NCBI RefSeq assembly: GCF_019039035.1
Contig: NZ_JAHNZT010000009.1
Coordinates: 124,001 to 188,000 of the forward strand
DNA length: 64,000 nucleotides
Origin: Citreicoccus inhibens
GTDB taxonomy: Bacteria; Myxococcota; Myxococcia; Myxococcales; Myxococcaceae
Direction of reading: 5' to 3'
Position 1 is the stretch's first letter. Each line of letters opens with the position of its first letter. Positions 42,675-49,518 of this stretch are shown here, piece by piece. The notes under the pieces were generated by a model. The model made no database searches. It saw only the letters and a program-made list of their open reading frames with translations, and was not told where the DNA came from. The position numbers and the translations under genes were made by a program.

Positions 42675-43876
42675 TGGGGCTCACCCATATCCAACGGGCT
42701 GAACTGAGCGCAGCGATTGCCAGGAGCGGGTCCGCAGAGTTGCGAGCAAACGCGCAGGACGCTCCCGGGTTCGTGCGATGCGCGATTGAAGACAATTGGG
42801 TCTACTGCCAAGGCAAACTGGATGGGCTTTCCGCCAGGTGTGAATAGCGTAGATAAATCAAACGCCGGGGGTTCTGGGCGCCTTGCTTCTGCCTCTGTTC
42901 CCCCTAGTGTAGATACCCTTTTCCAGTAGTCGCGAGCCAGCGGGCGGGGTGCCCCAAGCCGCGTCGTGATTTGTGCGTAGCTCAGAGCAAGTCGTGTTGC
43001 CTCCCTTGCTCGTGCAGCCTTGAGAGGCGGCCCATTCGTATCCGTTCCCCTCACTGATACCTGCATGGCCGCCAGATAGTTATGGGCAAGCGCGAGATTC
43101 CAATTGGCTGTCACGCTGCGCGGATGGACCGTGAGGGTGAGTTCCGAAAGGCGCGCAGCAAGCCCGATGTTCCAATCCTTCATGAGGCGGGCCGCAGCCT
43201 CTGCAATCAGTGCTCCCAGCAGTTCCCTTTTGGCGAGGGAGCGCATCATGGAGCCAGAAGACCGTGCCTCCTTGGGAACCTCCAAGTCTAGAATAATCCT
43301 CTCGTCATCCACCTCACCCCCACCAGAGGTTGCCTCGATGTTAGATCGATATTTCCCGTCTGAGTAGCGCAGGAAGAAATGGTGAGGGGCTTCTACCATG
43401 GCCACTGGGTAATTGAGGCGTTCAGCTACGGCGTACCAGAGCACCGGAAGAGAAACACAGTTGCCTTTCTTTGATTCAAGCAGTCGCCATAGGGAGGAAG
43501 CATCGACCCGCTCGCCTAGTGGGTCAGCCTTGTCGTAGGCATAGTTGTTCTCTCGATAGATCACTTGGTTGATGGCGCGAATCCTGTAATCAGGGTCTGT
43601 GCGTCCGCCCACCAGGGTGCGCACCTGGTCTGCAAGTAGGTTAATGCGACGCAGCCCTTCGCTGACGTTGGTGTCTGGATCCACGAATGAGCCCAAGCGC
43701 AAGGACGCTTCGCCGATGCTTAGGCGCTCCTCCGGGAGTGCTAGCAATTCCTTTGCAGCGCGCACCATGGGTGGTTCCTCTGTGGCCCGCGCAGGGGTTG
43801 GCCACCAGAGAAGTAGGGCGATGGCTGAGAGTAACCCTCTGAATGCGCTGCCGAGATTGGGTTGCAAGCTGACCAT
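42671..43876 (-). CDS. Secreted transglutaminase-like (SirB1-type) protein, first gene of the toxin operon
   Basis: The 401-residue product has a signal peptide (FRGLLSAIALLLWWPTPARA). The transglutaminase-like domain (about 60-185) shows RENNYAYDKADPLGERVDA, KKGNCVSLPVLWY with Cys140, and VEAPHHFFLRY with His165/166. This is the pattern of SirB1-like cysteine hydrolase folds. The C-terminal half is helical, with TPR-like NWNLALAHNYLAAM. Its TGA overlaps the ATG of the RHS toxin gene. It could process or escort the toxin; that is inference. ATG 43876 fits the signal peptide; the frame is open upstream. Confidence 0.75.
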   Translation of the reverse strand: MVSLQPNLGSAFRGLLSAIALLLWWPTPARATEEPPMVRAAKELLALPEERLSIGEASLRLGSFVDPDTNVSEGLRRINLLADQVRTLVGGRTDPDYRIRAINQVIYRENNYAYDKADPLGERVDASSLWRLLESKKGNCVSLPVLWYAVAERLNYPVAMVEAPHHFFLRYSDGKYRSNIEATSGGGEVDDERIILDLEVPKEARSSGSMMRSLAKRELLGALIAEAAARLMKDWNIGLAARLSELTLTVHPRSVTANWNLALAHNYLAAMQVSVRGTDTNGPPLKAARAREATRLALSYAQITTRLGAPRPLARDYWKRVSTLGGTEAEARRPEPPAFDLSTLFTPGGKPIQFALAVDPIVFNRASHEPGSVLRVCSQLCGPAPGNRCAQFSPLDMGEPQ

Positions 43877-43936
43877 GGTTGTGCGGTGGTAGGGATACCA
43901 TGCCCGGCTGACGCCGAGAATGCGGTATGTCACTAC

Positions 43937-43962
43937 AGAGGTGCTTCTTGAGAAGCATCTCT
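43937..43962. promoter_or_regulatory. 26-nt inverted repeat upstream of the toxin operon
   Basis: AGAGGTGCTTCT and AGAAGCATCTCT form a 12-pair inverted repeat (one G-T) with a 2-nt centre. It lies 61 nt upstream of the transglutaminase-like start and about 100 nt upstream of the divergent PD40 gene. The position fits an operator for either promoter. A hairpin in RNA is less likely with so small a loop. Confidence 0.4.
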
Positions 43963-44059
43963 GCGTGCCGTCCTTTTGCGCGTCGAGAGTTGTGCGCCGG
44001 GGCGCATGTCGGGTCCGCGGATGTAGAACAGTAGGGCGCTTGGGCGATATGACCTTGGC

Positions 44060-45187
44060 GTGTCCTTGCGTGCCGCGTCCTTGAGTGCCGTTGGCATCGC
44101 TGTCCGCTGCTTCTGCCCGTGCGCGGTGCCCCTCCCGGGCGGCGCTGCTCCTCCCTCCGAGCCCGCTCTGTTCAGCGAGGGCGTCAGCTCCACGGGGGAC
44201 ATGGAGTCGCATACCCAGCTCACTCCGGACGGCAAGACGCTCTATTTCCTCAAGGGCAACATCGCGTACACCACGTGGACCCTCCTGCAATCCAGTTACC
44301 GGGACGGAAAGTGGTCCACTCCCGAGGTCGCTCCGTTCTCCGGTGCCTATGCGGACGCCGACTCCTTCATCACCGCGGATGGTCACCGGTTCTTCTTCAT
44401 CTCCAACCGCGCGCTGGATGGAAAAGGTCCTCTGCGCCCGGACCTGGATATCTGGATGATGGAGCGCCAGGGCTCCGGCTGGAGCGAGCCGCGTCACCTT
44501 CCCGAGCCCATCAACAGTGACCAGGATGAATGGTTCCCCACTGTCACGCGCGACGGCACGCTGTACTTCGGCTCGGAGCGTCTCGGTGGTCAGGGCGGTT
44601 CAGACATCTACCGCGCCGCTCGCGGCAGTGACGGCGCCTTCCTTGTCCCGGAGAACCTCGGTCGTCCGGTGAATACGCCGGGCTTCGAGTACGAGCCGCT
44701 CGTCTCTCCGGATGGGCGCTTCATGGTGCTCGCCGCCGCGCGTGAGGGCGGGATGGGCTCGCTGGACCTCTACCTCAGCTACCAGGACAAGGAGGGCAAC
44801 TGGTCCGAGCCCAAGGGCCTGGAGCCTCGCTTCAACACGCGCGCCACGGACATTGGCGCGAAGTTCTCTCCCGACGGGCGCCTGTTCTTCTTCTCCCGCG
44901 TGCGTCAGCGCACGGCCTTGGCGGCGGCTCCGTTCCGCATTGGGTACTCGGAGCGGCTCAGGCGCTCGCATGCGCCGCAGAACGGACTGGGTGACCTGTA
45001 CGTCGTGGACGCGCGGGCGCTCGGCATCGAGGGGGGCTCGGCCGAGGCCCTTCGCAGGGACGGCTGTAGAGAGTCGCGGGCTACGGCCGCAGGGCGCGGG
45101 CCACCAGCGGGGCCAGCGTCACCACCTGGTGCGGGAAGGGCAGCCCCTGCGGCGGCTCCACGCTGTCGCTGCTCACCAGCCGCTTGA
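44060..45187 (+). CDS. PD40 (WD40-like) beta-propeller protein
   Basis: The product (375 aa in this frame) has a weak N-terminal signal region. It then has repeats of the PD40 type: MESHTQLTPDGKTLYFLKGN, YADADSFITADGHRFFFISN, DEWFPTVTRDGTLYFGSERL and YEPLVSPDGRFMVLAAAREG. Such propellers occur in TolB-like and secreted proteins. The last real-looking segment is GLGDLYVVDARALGIEG; after a run of six G at 45034-45039 the frame becomes low complexity and runs 107 nt into the convergent Prs gene. A one-base insertion there would stop it at 45069. The GTG start at 44060 is uncertain. Confidence 0.7.
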   Translation: MSLRAASLSAVGIAVRCFCPCAVPLPGGAAPPSEPALFSEGVSSTGDMESHTQLTPDGKTLYFLKGNIAYTTWTLLQSSYRDGKWSTPEVAPFSGAYADADSFITADGHRFFFISNRALDGKGPLRPDLDIWMMERQGSGWSEPRHLPEPINSDQDEWFPTVTRDGTLYFGSERLGGQGGSDIYRAARGSDGAFLVPENLGRPVNTPGFEYEPLVSPDGRFMVLAAAREGGMGSLDLYLSYQDKEGNWSEPKGLEPRFNTRATDIGAKFSPDGRLFFFSRVRQRTALAAAPFRIGYSERLRRSHAPQNGLGDLYVVDARALGIEGGSAEALRRDGCRESRATAAGRGPPAGPASPPGAGRAAPAAAPRCRCSPAA

Positions 45188-45980
45188 TAGGCATTGCACT
45201 CAATCGCTCGCGCGCGGCGCCCACCAGGAGCGCGTGCGTCGTCACCACGGTAAAGTCATCCGCGCAGCCCGCCGTGCGCAGCTCACTCGCGGCGGCGGCG
45301 AGCGTGCCTCCCGTGGACACCATGTCGTCCACGAGGATGGGGCGCTTGCCTCGCACGTCTCCGAGGAGGCCGTGTGTCTCCACCTCGCTGTCGCTCAAGC
45401 GCGCCTTGTGCACCACCGCCCAAGGCGTCCCGAGCAGCTTGGCCAGCGCCTCGGCGCGCTTCACCGCGCCCAGGTCCGGCGCCACCACCACGGACGTGCC
45501 AGTGACGTGCGGGCGCAGCGCCTCGGCGAGCACGGGCAGCGCGGAGAGGTTCTCCAGCGGCGCGCCGAAGCAGCCCTCCAGCGCGGGGTTGTGCAAGTCC
45601 ACCGCGAGCAGCCGTTCGAAGCGCCCTCGCGCCATCAGGTCGGCCACGAGCCGCCCGCCCAGGGCCTCGCCGGGCCTGCCGCGCCGATCCTGTCGCGCAT
45701 AGCCCACGTAGGGCACCACGGCCTCCATGCGCGCGGCCCCCGCGCGCCAGCACGCATCGGCGAGCAACAGCAGCTCCAGCAGGTGCTCACCCACGGGCGC
45801 GGACGCGGATTGCACCAGCACCACGGCGCGCCCGCGCACCATGTCGGCGGGCACCTCCACGTGCATCTCTCCGTCGGGGAATCGCTCCAACTTGCACGCG
45901 GCCGGCGCGACGCCGAGCGCCTGGGCGAGCGCTCGACCGAGGTGGGGACTGGCGCTGCCAATGACGAGGACGGGGTCCAT
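45081..45980 (-). CDS. prs: Ribose-phosphate pyrophosphokinase
   Basis: The 299-residue enzyme has KLERFPDGEMHVEVP near residue 30, VGYARQDRRGRPGEALGGRL (flexible ATP loop), VDLHNPALEGCFGAPLENL (metal-binding signature) and the PRPP loop ILVDDMVSTGGTL. It makes PRPP from ribose 5-phosphate and ATP. It is shorter and more divergent than the housekeeping enzyme (about 315 aa), as in stress-island versions found next to phosphoribosyltransferases. It is divergent from the phosphoribosyltransferase at 46132, which would use its product. ATG 45980 starts MDPVLVIG; the upstream open frame is antisense noise. Confidence 0.85.
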   Translation of the reverse strand: MDPVLVIGSASPHLGRALAQALGVAPAACKLERFPDGEMHVEVPADMVRGRAVVLVQSASAPVGEHLLELLLLADACWRAGAARMEAVVPYVGYARQDRRGRPGEALGGRLVADLMARGRFERLLAVDLHNPALEGCFGAPLENLSALPVLAEALRPHVTGTSVVVAPDLGAVKRAEALAKLLGTPWAVVHKARLSDSEVETHGLLGDVRGKRPILVDDMVSTGGTLAAAASELRTAGCADDFTVVTTHALLVGAARERLSAMPIKRLVSSDSVEPPQGLPFPHQVVTLAPLVARALRP

Positions 45981-46131
45981 GGGCCCGTACCCTAGCGCGC
46001 CTTCCCCTCGTTGCTTCCACCGGTCCCGCCCTCCTCGCGAGCACCCCGACGGGGGAGGCCCCGCTCGCGCCTCCGCCGCCAGTCGGCGCCACCGTGCTTT
46101 TCCTTTGGGAGAGCGATGGAGGTGGGAGCCG

Positions 46132-46815
46132 ATGCGCTTTCGGGACCGAGCGGACGCGGGCAGGCGACTCGCGGGGTTGCTGTTGCCGTACCGGGGCGCG
46201 GACGTCCGCGTGCTGGGGCTGGCGCGAGGTGGAGTGCGCGTCGCCTTCGAGGTGGCGCGCGCGCTGGAGGCGCCCCTGGACATGTGGGTGGCTCGCCACC
46301 TGGGCAGTGCCTCCAACGCGCCGAACGTGGGCGCGGTGTCCGAAGGAGGTGGGCTCTACCTGGACTCGGAGGCGGCGCGGCTGTCGCTCGTCCCGGAGGT
46401 CGAGCTGCGAGCCCTGGCCACCGAGGAGCTCTCGGACATCGAGCGCCACGCGAGACAGCTCCGAGACCGCCCGCCGCCCGAGGTGCGCGGCTGCACGGTG
46501 CTGCTCGTGGACGACGGCATGGTGACGGGCTCCACGCTCTGCGCCTCCATCCGCGCGCTGCGGCAGTTGGGGCCGCGCCGGATTGTCGCGGGCGCGGGCG
46601 TGGCGACAGCGCGCGCGCTGGAGGTCGTGCGGGCCGAGGCCGACGCGGTGCTGTGCGTGGAGGTCTCTCCGGGGATGGGGGCGGTGTCGGAGGCCTATGA
46701 CGACTTCCGCCCGGTGACGGACGTGGAAATGGAGCAGCTCCTGGAGGTGGCGCGACTCCCGGCGCCGTCGCACGCGGTGCTGGACTCGACGGACCTGGGT
46801 GGTCGCTGGATGTGA
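46132..46815 (+). CDS. Phosphoribosyltransferase-domain protein, paralogue of 23208
   Basis: The 227-residue protein has the PRPP loop VLLVDDGMVTGST (about 123-135), preceded by LGLARGGVRVAFEVA. It shares the start MRFRDRADAG and the end YDDFRPVTDVEMEQLL with the copy at 23208. The hood segment VGAVSEGGGLYLDSEA differs, so substrates may differ. GGAGG precedes ATG 46132. It is the first gene of a rightward unit with archease and the hydrolase-OsmC fusion, and divergent from prs, an arrangement that fits co-regulation by stress. Confidence 0.85.
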   Translation: MRFRDRADAGRRLAGLLLPYRGADVRVLGLARGGVRVAFEVARALEAPLDMWVARHLGSASNAPNVGAVSEGGGLYLDSEAARLSLVPEVELRALATEELSDIERHARQLRDRPPPEVRGCTVLLVDDGMVTGSTLCASIRALRQLGPRRIVAGAGVATARALEVVRAEADAVLCVEVSPGMGAVSEAYDDFRPVTDVEMEQLLEVARLPAPSHAVLDSTDLGGRWM

Positions 46816-46824
46816 GGAGGACCC

Positions 46825-47274
46825 ATGCAGGTGGAAGCCGAAGGACGAGCGGTGGTGCCCGCGCGCTGGGAGCGCTTCACCCGCGGCCCCGACGTGGGTA
46901 TCCGAGGCATCGGGCGCTCCGTGGAGCAGTCCTTCGAGATGGCCGCGCTCGCGCTCAGCTCGCTCGTGGAGGACCCGCGCCGGGTGCAGGCCCGTGAGGA
47001 GATTGAGCTCGAGTGCGAGGCGCGCGCCACGGACCGGCTGCTGGCGGATTGGCTGCGCCACGTGGTGGGCGCCATGGTGTCGGGGCAGGTGCGCTTCCAC
47101 TGCTTCGTCGTGCGCATCGACGGGCCTCGGCTGTTCGGCCATGGCTACGGCGAGCGGGTGGAGCCGACTCTCGAGCCTCGAACACCCGCGGTGACAGGCG
47201 CCACGCTGGCGGAGGTGTCGGTGCGCCAGGGCGCGGACGGACTGTGGACGGCCGAGTGCCTGGTCGAGCTCTGA
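46825..47274 (+). CDS. Archease family protein
   Basis: The 149-residue protein has the archease pattern: RWERFTRGPDVGIRGIGRSV, then EQSFEMAALALSSLVEDP, the central RLLADWLRHVV and an acidic end. Archease speeds RtcB-type RNA ligase turnover by helping guanylate it, and can act as a chaperone for other enzymes. No rtcB is present in this window, so its partner here is unknown. GAGGAGG precedes ATG 46825, 9 nt after the phosphoribosyltransferase stop, so the two are co-transcribed. Confidence 0.8.
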   Translation: MQVEAEGRAVVPARWERFTRGPDVGIRGIGRSVEQSFEMAALALSSLVEDPRRVQAREEIELECEARATDRLLADWLRHVVGAMVSGQVRFHCFVVRIDGPRLFGHGYGERVEPTLEPRTPAVTGATLAEVSVRQGADGLWTAECLVEL

Positions 47275-47328
47275 GCTGAAGCGCGGAGGCGAGGCGGGCG
47301 GGTTCGGCCACGCGAGGAGGCGACGGAC

Positions 47329-48534
47329 ATGGGGACGCGGACGGTGTCCTTTTCGGCGCGGAGTGGGGCGCGGACGCAGGGTGCGTTGGAGCTGCCGCTC
47401 GGGCGGCCCGCGGCCAGCGCGGTGCTCGTCTCGTGCTTCGCGTGTCTGGGTGAGTCGCCGGGCCCCGCGCGCCTGGCGCATGCCCTGGTGTCCCGGGGCT
47501 TCGCGGTGCTCCGCCTGGACTTCACCGCGCGGGATGGGGGCGGTCACCCGGACACCGTGCCCAGCGTGGCCGCGGTGGTGGACGCGGCGGCGTGGCTGAG
47601 CGCGGAGGGCTTCCCTCCGCCGCGACTGATGGTGGGCCACAGCCTGGGAGGCACGGCTGCGGCGGTCGCGGTGGCTCGGCTGCCCGAGGTGGCGGCGCTG
47701 GCCCTGGTGAATGCGCCCGCGGGCGGCAGTGGCTTGCTCGCGCGCCTCACGCCCGCGGAGCAGGCGGCGGGGGAGGGCGAGCTGCACCTGGGGCCCGGGC
47801 GACTGCGATTGGGGCACGACTTCCTCGCGGCCATCGCGGAGGCGCGCGTGTCCGAGGCGCTGAGCGGCTTCCCCGGCGCGGTGCTCGTGCTGCACGCGCC
47901 CGCGGACCGGTACGTGGGCCTGGAGAGCGCGCGGAAGCTGGTGGCGAGCGCCCGTCGCCCCGCCAGCCTGGTGATGTTGGACGGCGCGGACCACTTCCTC
48001 TCGCGCGAGCGGGATGCCTCGTTCGCGGCGGACGTGCTGGGCCCGTGGGCGGTGCGCGAGGTCGCGCCCGTGGCCGAGCGCGAGGCGCCGCTGCCCTCGG
48101 GCGTGGTGGAGGTGCGCGAGGCGGGGCAGGGCCGGTTCGCCCAGGACATCCGCGCGGGGCTGCACCGGCTGCGCGCGGACGAGCCCCTGTCACTGGGAGG
48201 CTTGGACACCGGGCCCACGCCGTATGGCCTGCTCGCGGCGGCGCTGGGCGCGTGCACGTCCATGACCCTGCGCCTGTACGCCGAGCGCAAGGGCTGGCCC
48301 CTGGAGCGCGTCAGCGTCCGGCTGAGCCATGACAAGGTCCACGCCAAGGACTGCGCGGAGTGCGAGCAGCGGGACGGCAAGGTGGACCGCCTGGAGCGCG
48401 TCATCCGCCTGGAGGGGCCGCTGACGGACGCACAGCGTGAGCGGCTGTTGCACATCGCGGACCTGTGCCCGGTGCACCGCTCGCTGTCGTCGATGGAAGT
48501 CGAGGTCCGCACCCGGATGGCGGAATCAACGTGA
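47329..48534 (+). CDS. Alpha/beta hydrolase fused to OsmC domain
   Basis: The 401-residue protein joins two folds. Residues 1 to about 250 are an alpha/beta hydrolase with VGHSLGG (Ser105), an Asp in LVLHAPADRYVGL and His in LDGADHFLSRE. Residues about 260-401 are OsmC-like, with GACTSMTLRLYAERKGWPL (Cys309) and ADLCPVHRSLSS (Cys380), the peroxidatic pair of OsmC/Ohr. It could reduce organic hydroperoxides released from, or presented on, lipids. This bifunctional arrangement is known in many bacteria. GAGGAGG precedes ATG 47329. It ends the PRPP/archease unit. Confidence 0.88.
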   Translation: MGTRTVSFSARSGARTQGALELPLGRPAASAVLVSCFACLGESPGPARLAHALVSRGFAVLRLDFTARDGGGHPDTVPSVAAVVDAAAWLSAEGFPPPRLMVGHSLGGTAAAVAVARLPEVAALALVNAPAGGSGLLARLTPAEQAAGEGELHLGPGRLRLGHDFLAAIAEARVSEALSGFPGAVLVLHAPADRYVGLESARKLVASARRPASLVMLDGADHFLSRERDASFAADVLGPWAVREVAPVAEREAPLPSGVVEVREAGQGRFAQDIRAGLHRLRADEPLSLGGLDTGPTPYGLLAAALGACTSMTLRLYAERKGWPLERVSVRLSHDKVHAKDCAECEQRDGKVDRLERVIRLEGPLTDAQRERLLHIADLCPVHRSLSSMEVEVRTRMAEST

Positions 48535-48593
48535 GCCCTCGGGGCTGGGGACTGCTATAGGGACCGCCCCCTTCCTGGATTGGATGTCCGCAC

Positions 48594-49145
48594 ATGCATT
48601 CCCGTGACACGAACCTGGTGTGGCTGGACCTGGAGATGACCGGACTCGACCCCGAGTCCTGCGCCATCATCGAGGCCGGCGTCATCATCACCGGACCGGA
48701 CCTGGACATCCGGGAGGAGCAGGGCTGGGTCATCTGGCAGCCGGAGGAGATGCTCGCGCGCATGGAGCCCGTCGTGCGCGAGATGCACACGCGCAACGGC
48801 CTGCTGGAGAAGGTCCGCTCCTCCACCACGTCCCTGCGCGTGGCCGAGCGAGAGATGATGTCGCTGGTGGCGGGCCACTGCGGCGTCCACGAGGGCATCC
48901 TCGCGGGCAACTCCATCCACACGGACCGGCGCTTCCTCGCGGAGTACATGCCCATGCTCGACCGCTACCTGCACTACCGCATGGTGGACGTGACGAGCCT
49001 CAAGGTGCTGGCGCGCGCCTGGTACCCCAACCTCGTCGAGCCGCGGAAGCCGCCCAGTGCCCACACCGCGCTGGCGGACCTGCGCGCGAGCATCAACGAG
49101 CTGCGCTACTACCGCGAGATTCTCTTCCGGGCCACGCCGGGCTGA
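48594..49145 (+). CDS. orn: Oligoribonuclease
   Basis: The 183-residue exonuclease has the DEDDh residues: VWLDLEMTGLDP (Asp12, Glu14), ILAGNSIHTDRRFLAEY and SAHTALADLRASI, with His and Asp of motif III. It degrades 2-5 nt RNA and pGpG to mononucleotides, the last step of RNA and cyclic-di-GMP turnover. Length is normal. It follows the OsmC fusion by 59 nt and ends 1 nt from the convergent response regulator, so no terminator fits between them. Confidence 0.92.
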   Translation: MHSRDTNLVWLDLEMTGLDPESCAIIEAGVIITGPDLDIREEQGWVIWQPEEMLARMEPVVREMHTRNGLLEKVRSSTTSLRVAEREMMSLVAGHCGVHEGILAGNSIHTDRRFLAEYMPMLDRYLHYRMVDVTSLKVLARAWYPNLVEPRKPPSAHTALADLRASINELRYYREILFRATPG

Positions 49146-49146
49146 G

Positions 49147-49518
49147 TCACGGGCTGGCGCGCGGCGCGCCGTCGAGCAGTCCGGCGATGGTGTCCAGCAG
49201 CGTGTCCAGCTCGAAGGGCTTGGCCAGGAAGCGGGCGCTGGCCTTGCGCTCCTCCTCGGAGATGCGGCCGGCGCTCATCACCACCACGGGCAGGTCTCGC
49301 GTGGTGGCGTCCTCGCGCATGCGGCGCAGCATCTCGCGCCCGTCCATCACCGGCATCATCAGGTCCAGGAGCACCAGGTCCGGCTTCACCTGGGCCAGCC
49401 GCTCCAGGCCCTCGGCGCCGTTGAAGGCGGTGGCCACGTCGTAGCCCTCCACGGAGAGGATGTCTTGGAGCGCCTCGACGATGGCCACCTCGTCATCCAC
49501 GATGAGCAGCCGCTTCAT
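49147..49518 (-). CDS. Single-domain response regulator
   Basis: The 123-residue receiver domain has the acidic pair DDE at 8-10, the phospho-acceptor Asp52 in LVLLDLMMPV, Ser in VVVMSAG and the conserved Lys in FLAKPF. It has no output domain, so it must act by binding a partner. Its ATG overlaps the stop of the KaiC-like gene (ATGA), so the two are translated together and probably interact. It may take phosphate from one of the orphan histidine kinases of the cell. Confidence 0.9.
   Translation of the reverse strand: MKRLLIVDDEVAIVEALQDILSVEGYDVATAFNGAEGLERLAQVKPDLVLLDLMMPVMDGREMLRRMREDATTRDLPVVVMSAGRISEEERKASARFLAKPFELDTLLDTIAGLLDGAPRASP

Noticed and set aside
46825-47274. An RtcB RNA-repair operon around archease
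   Set aside because: No rtcB-like gene is present within the window; the neighbours are a phosphoribosyltransferase and a hydrolase-OsmC fusion.
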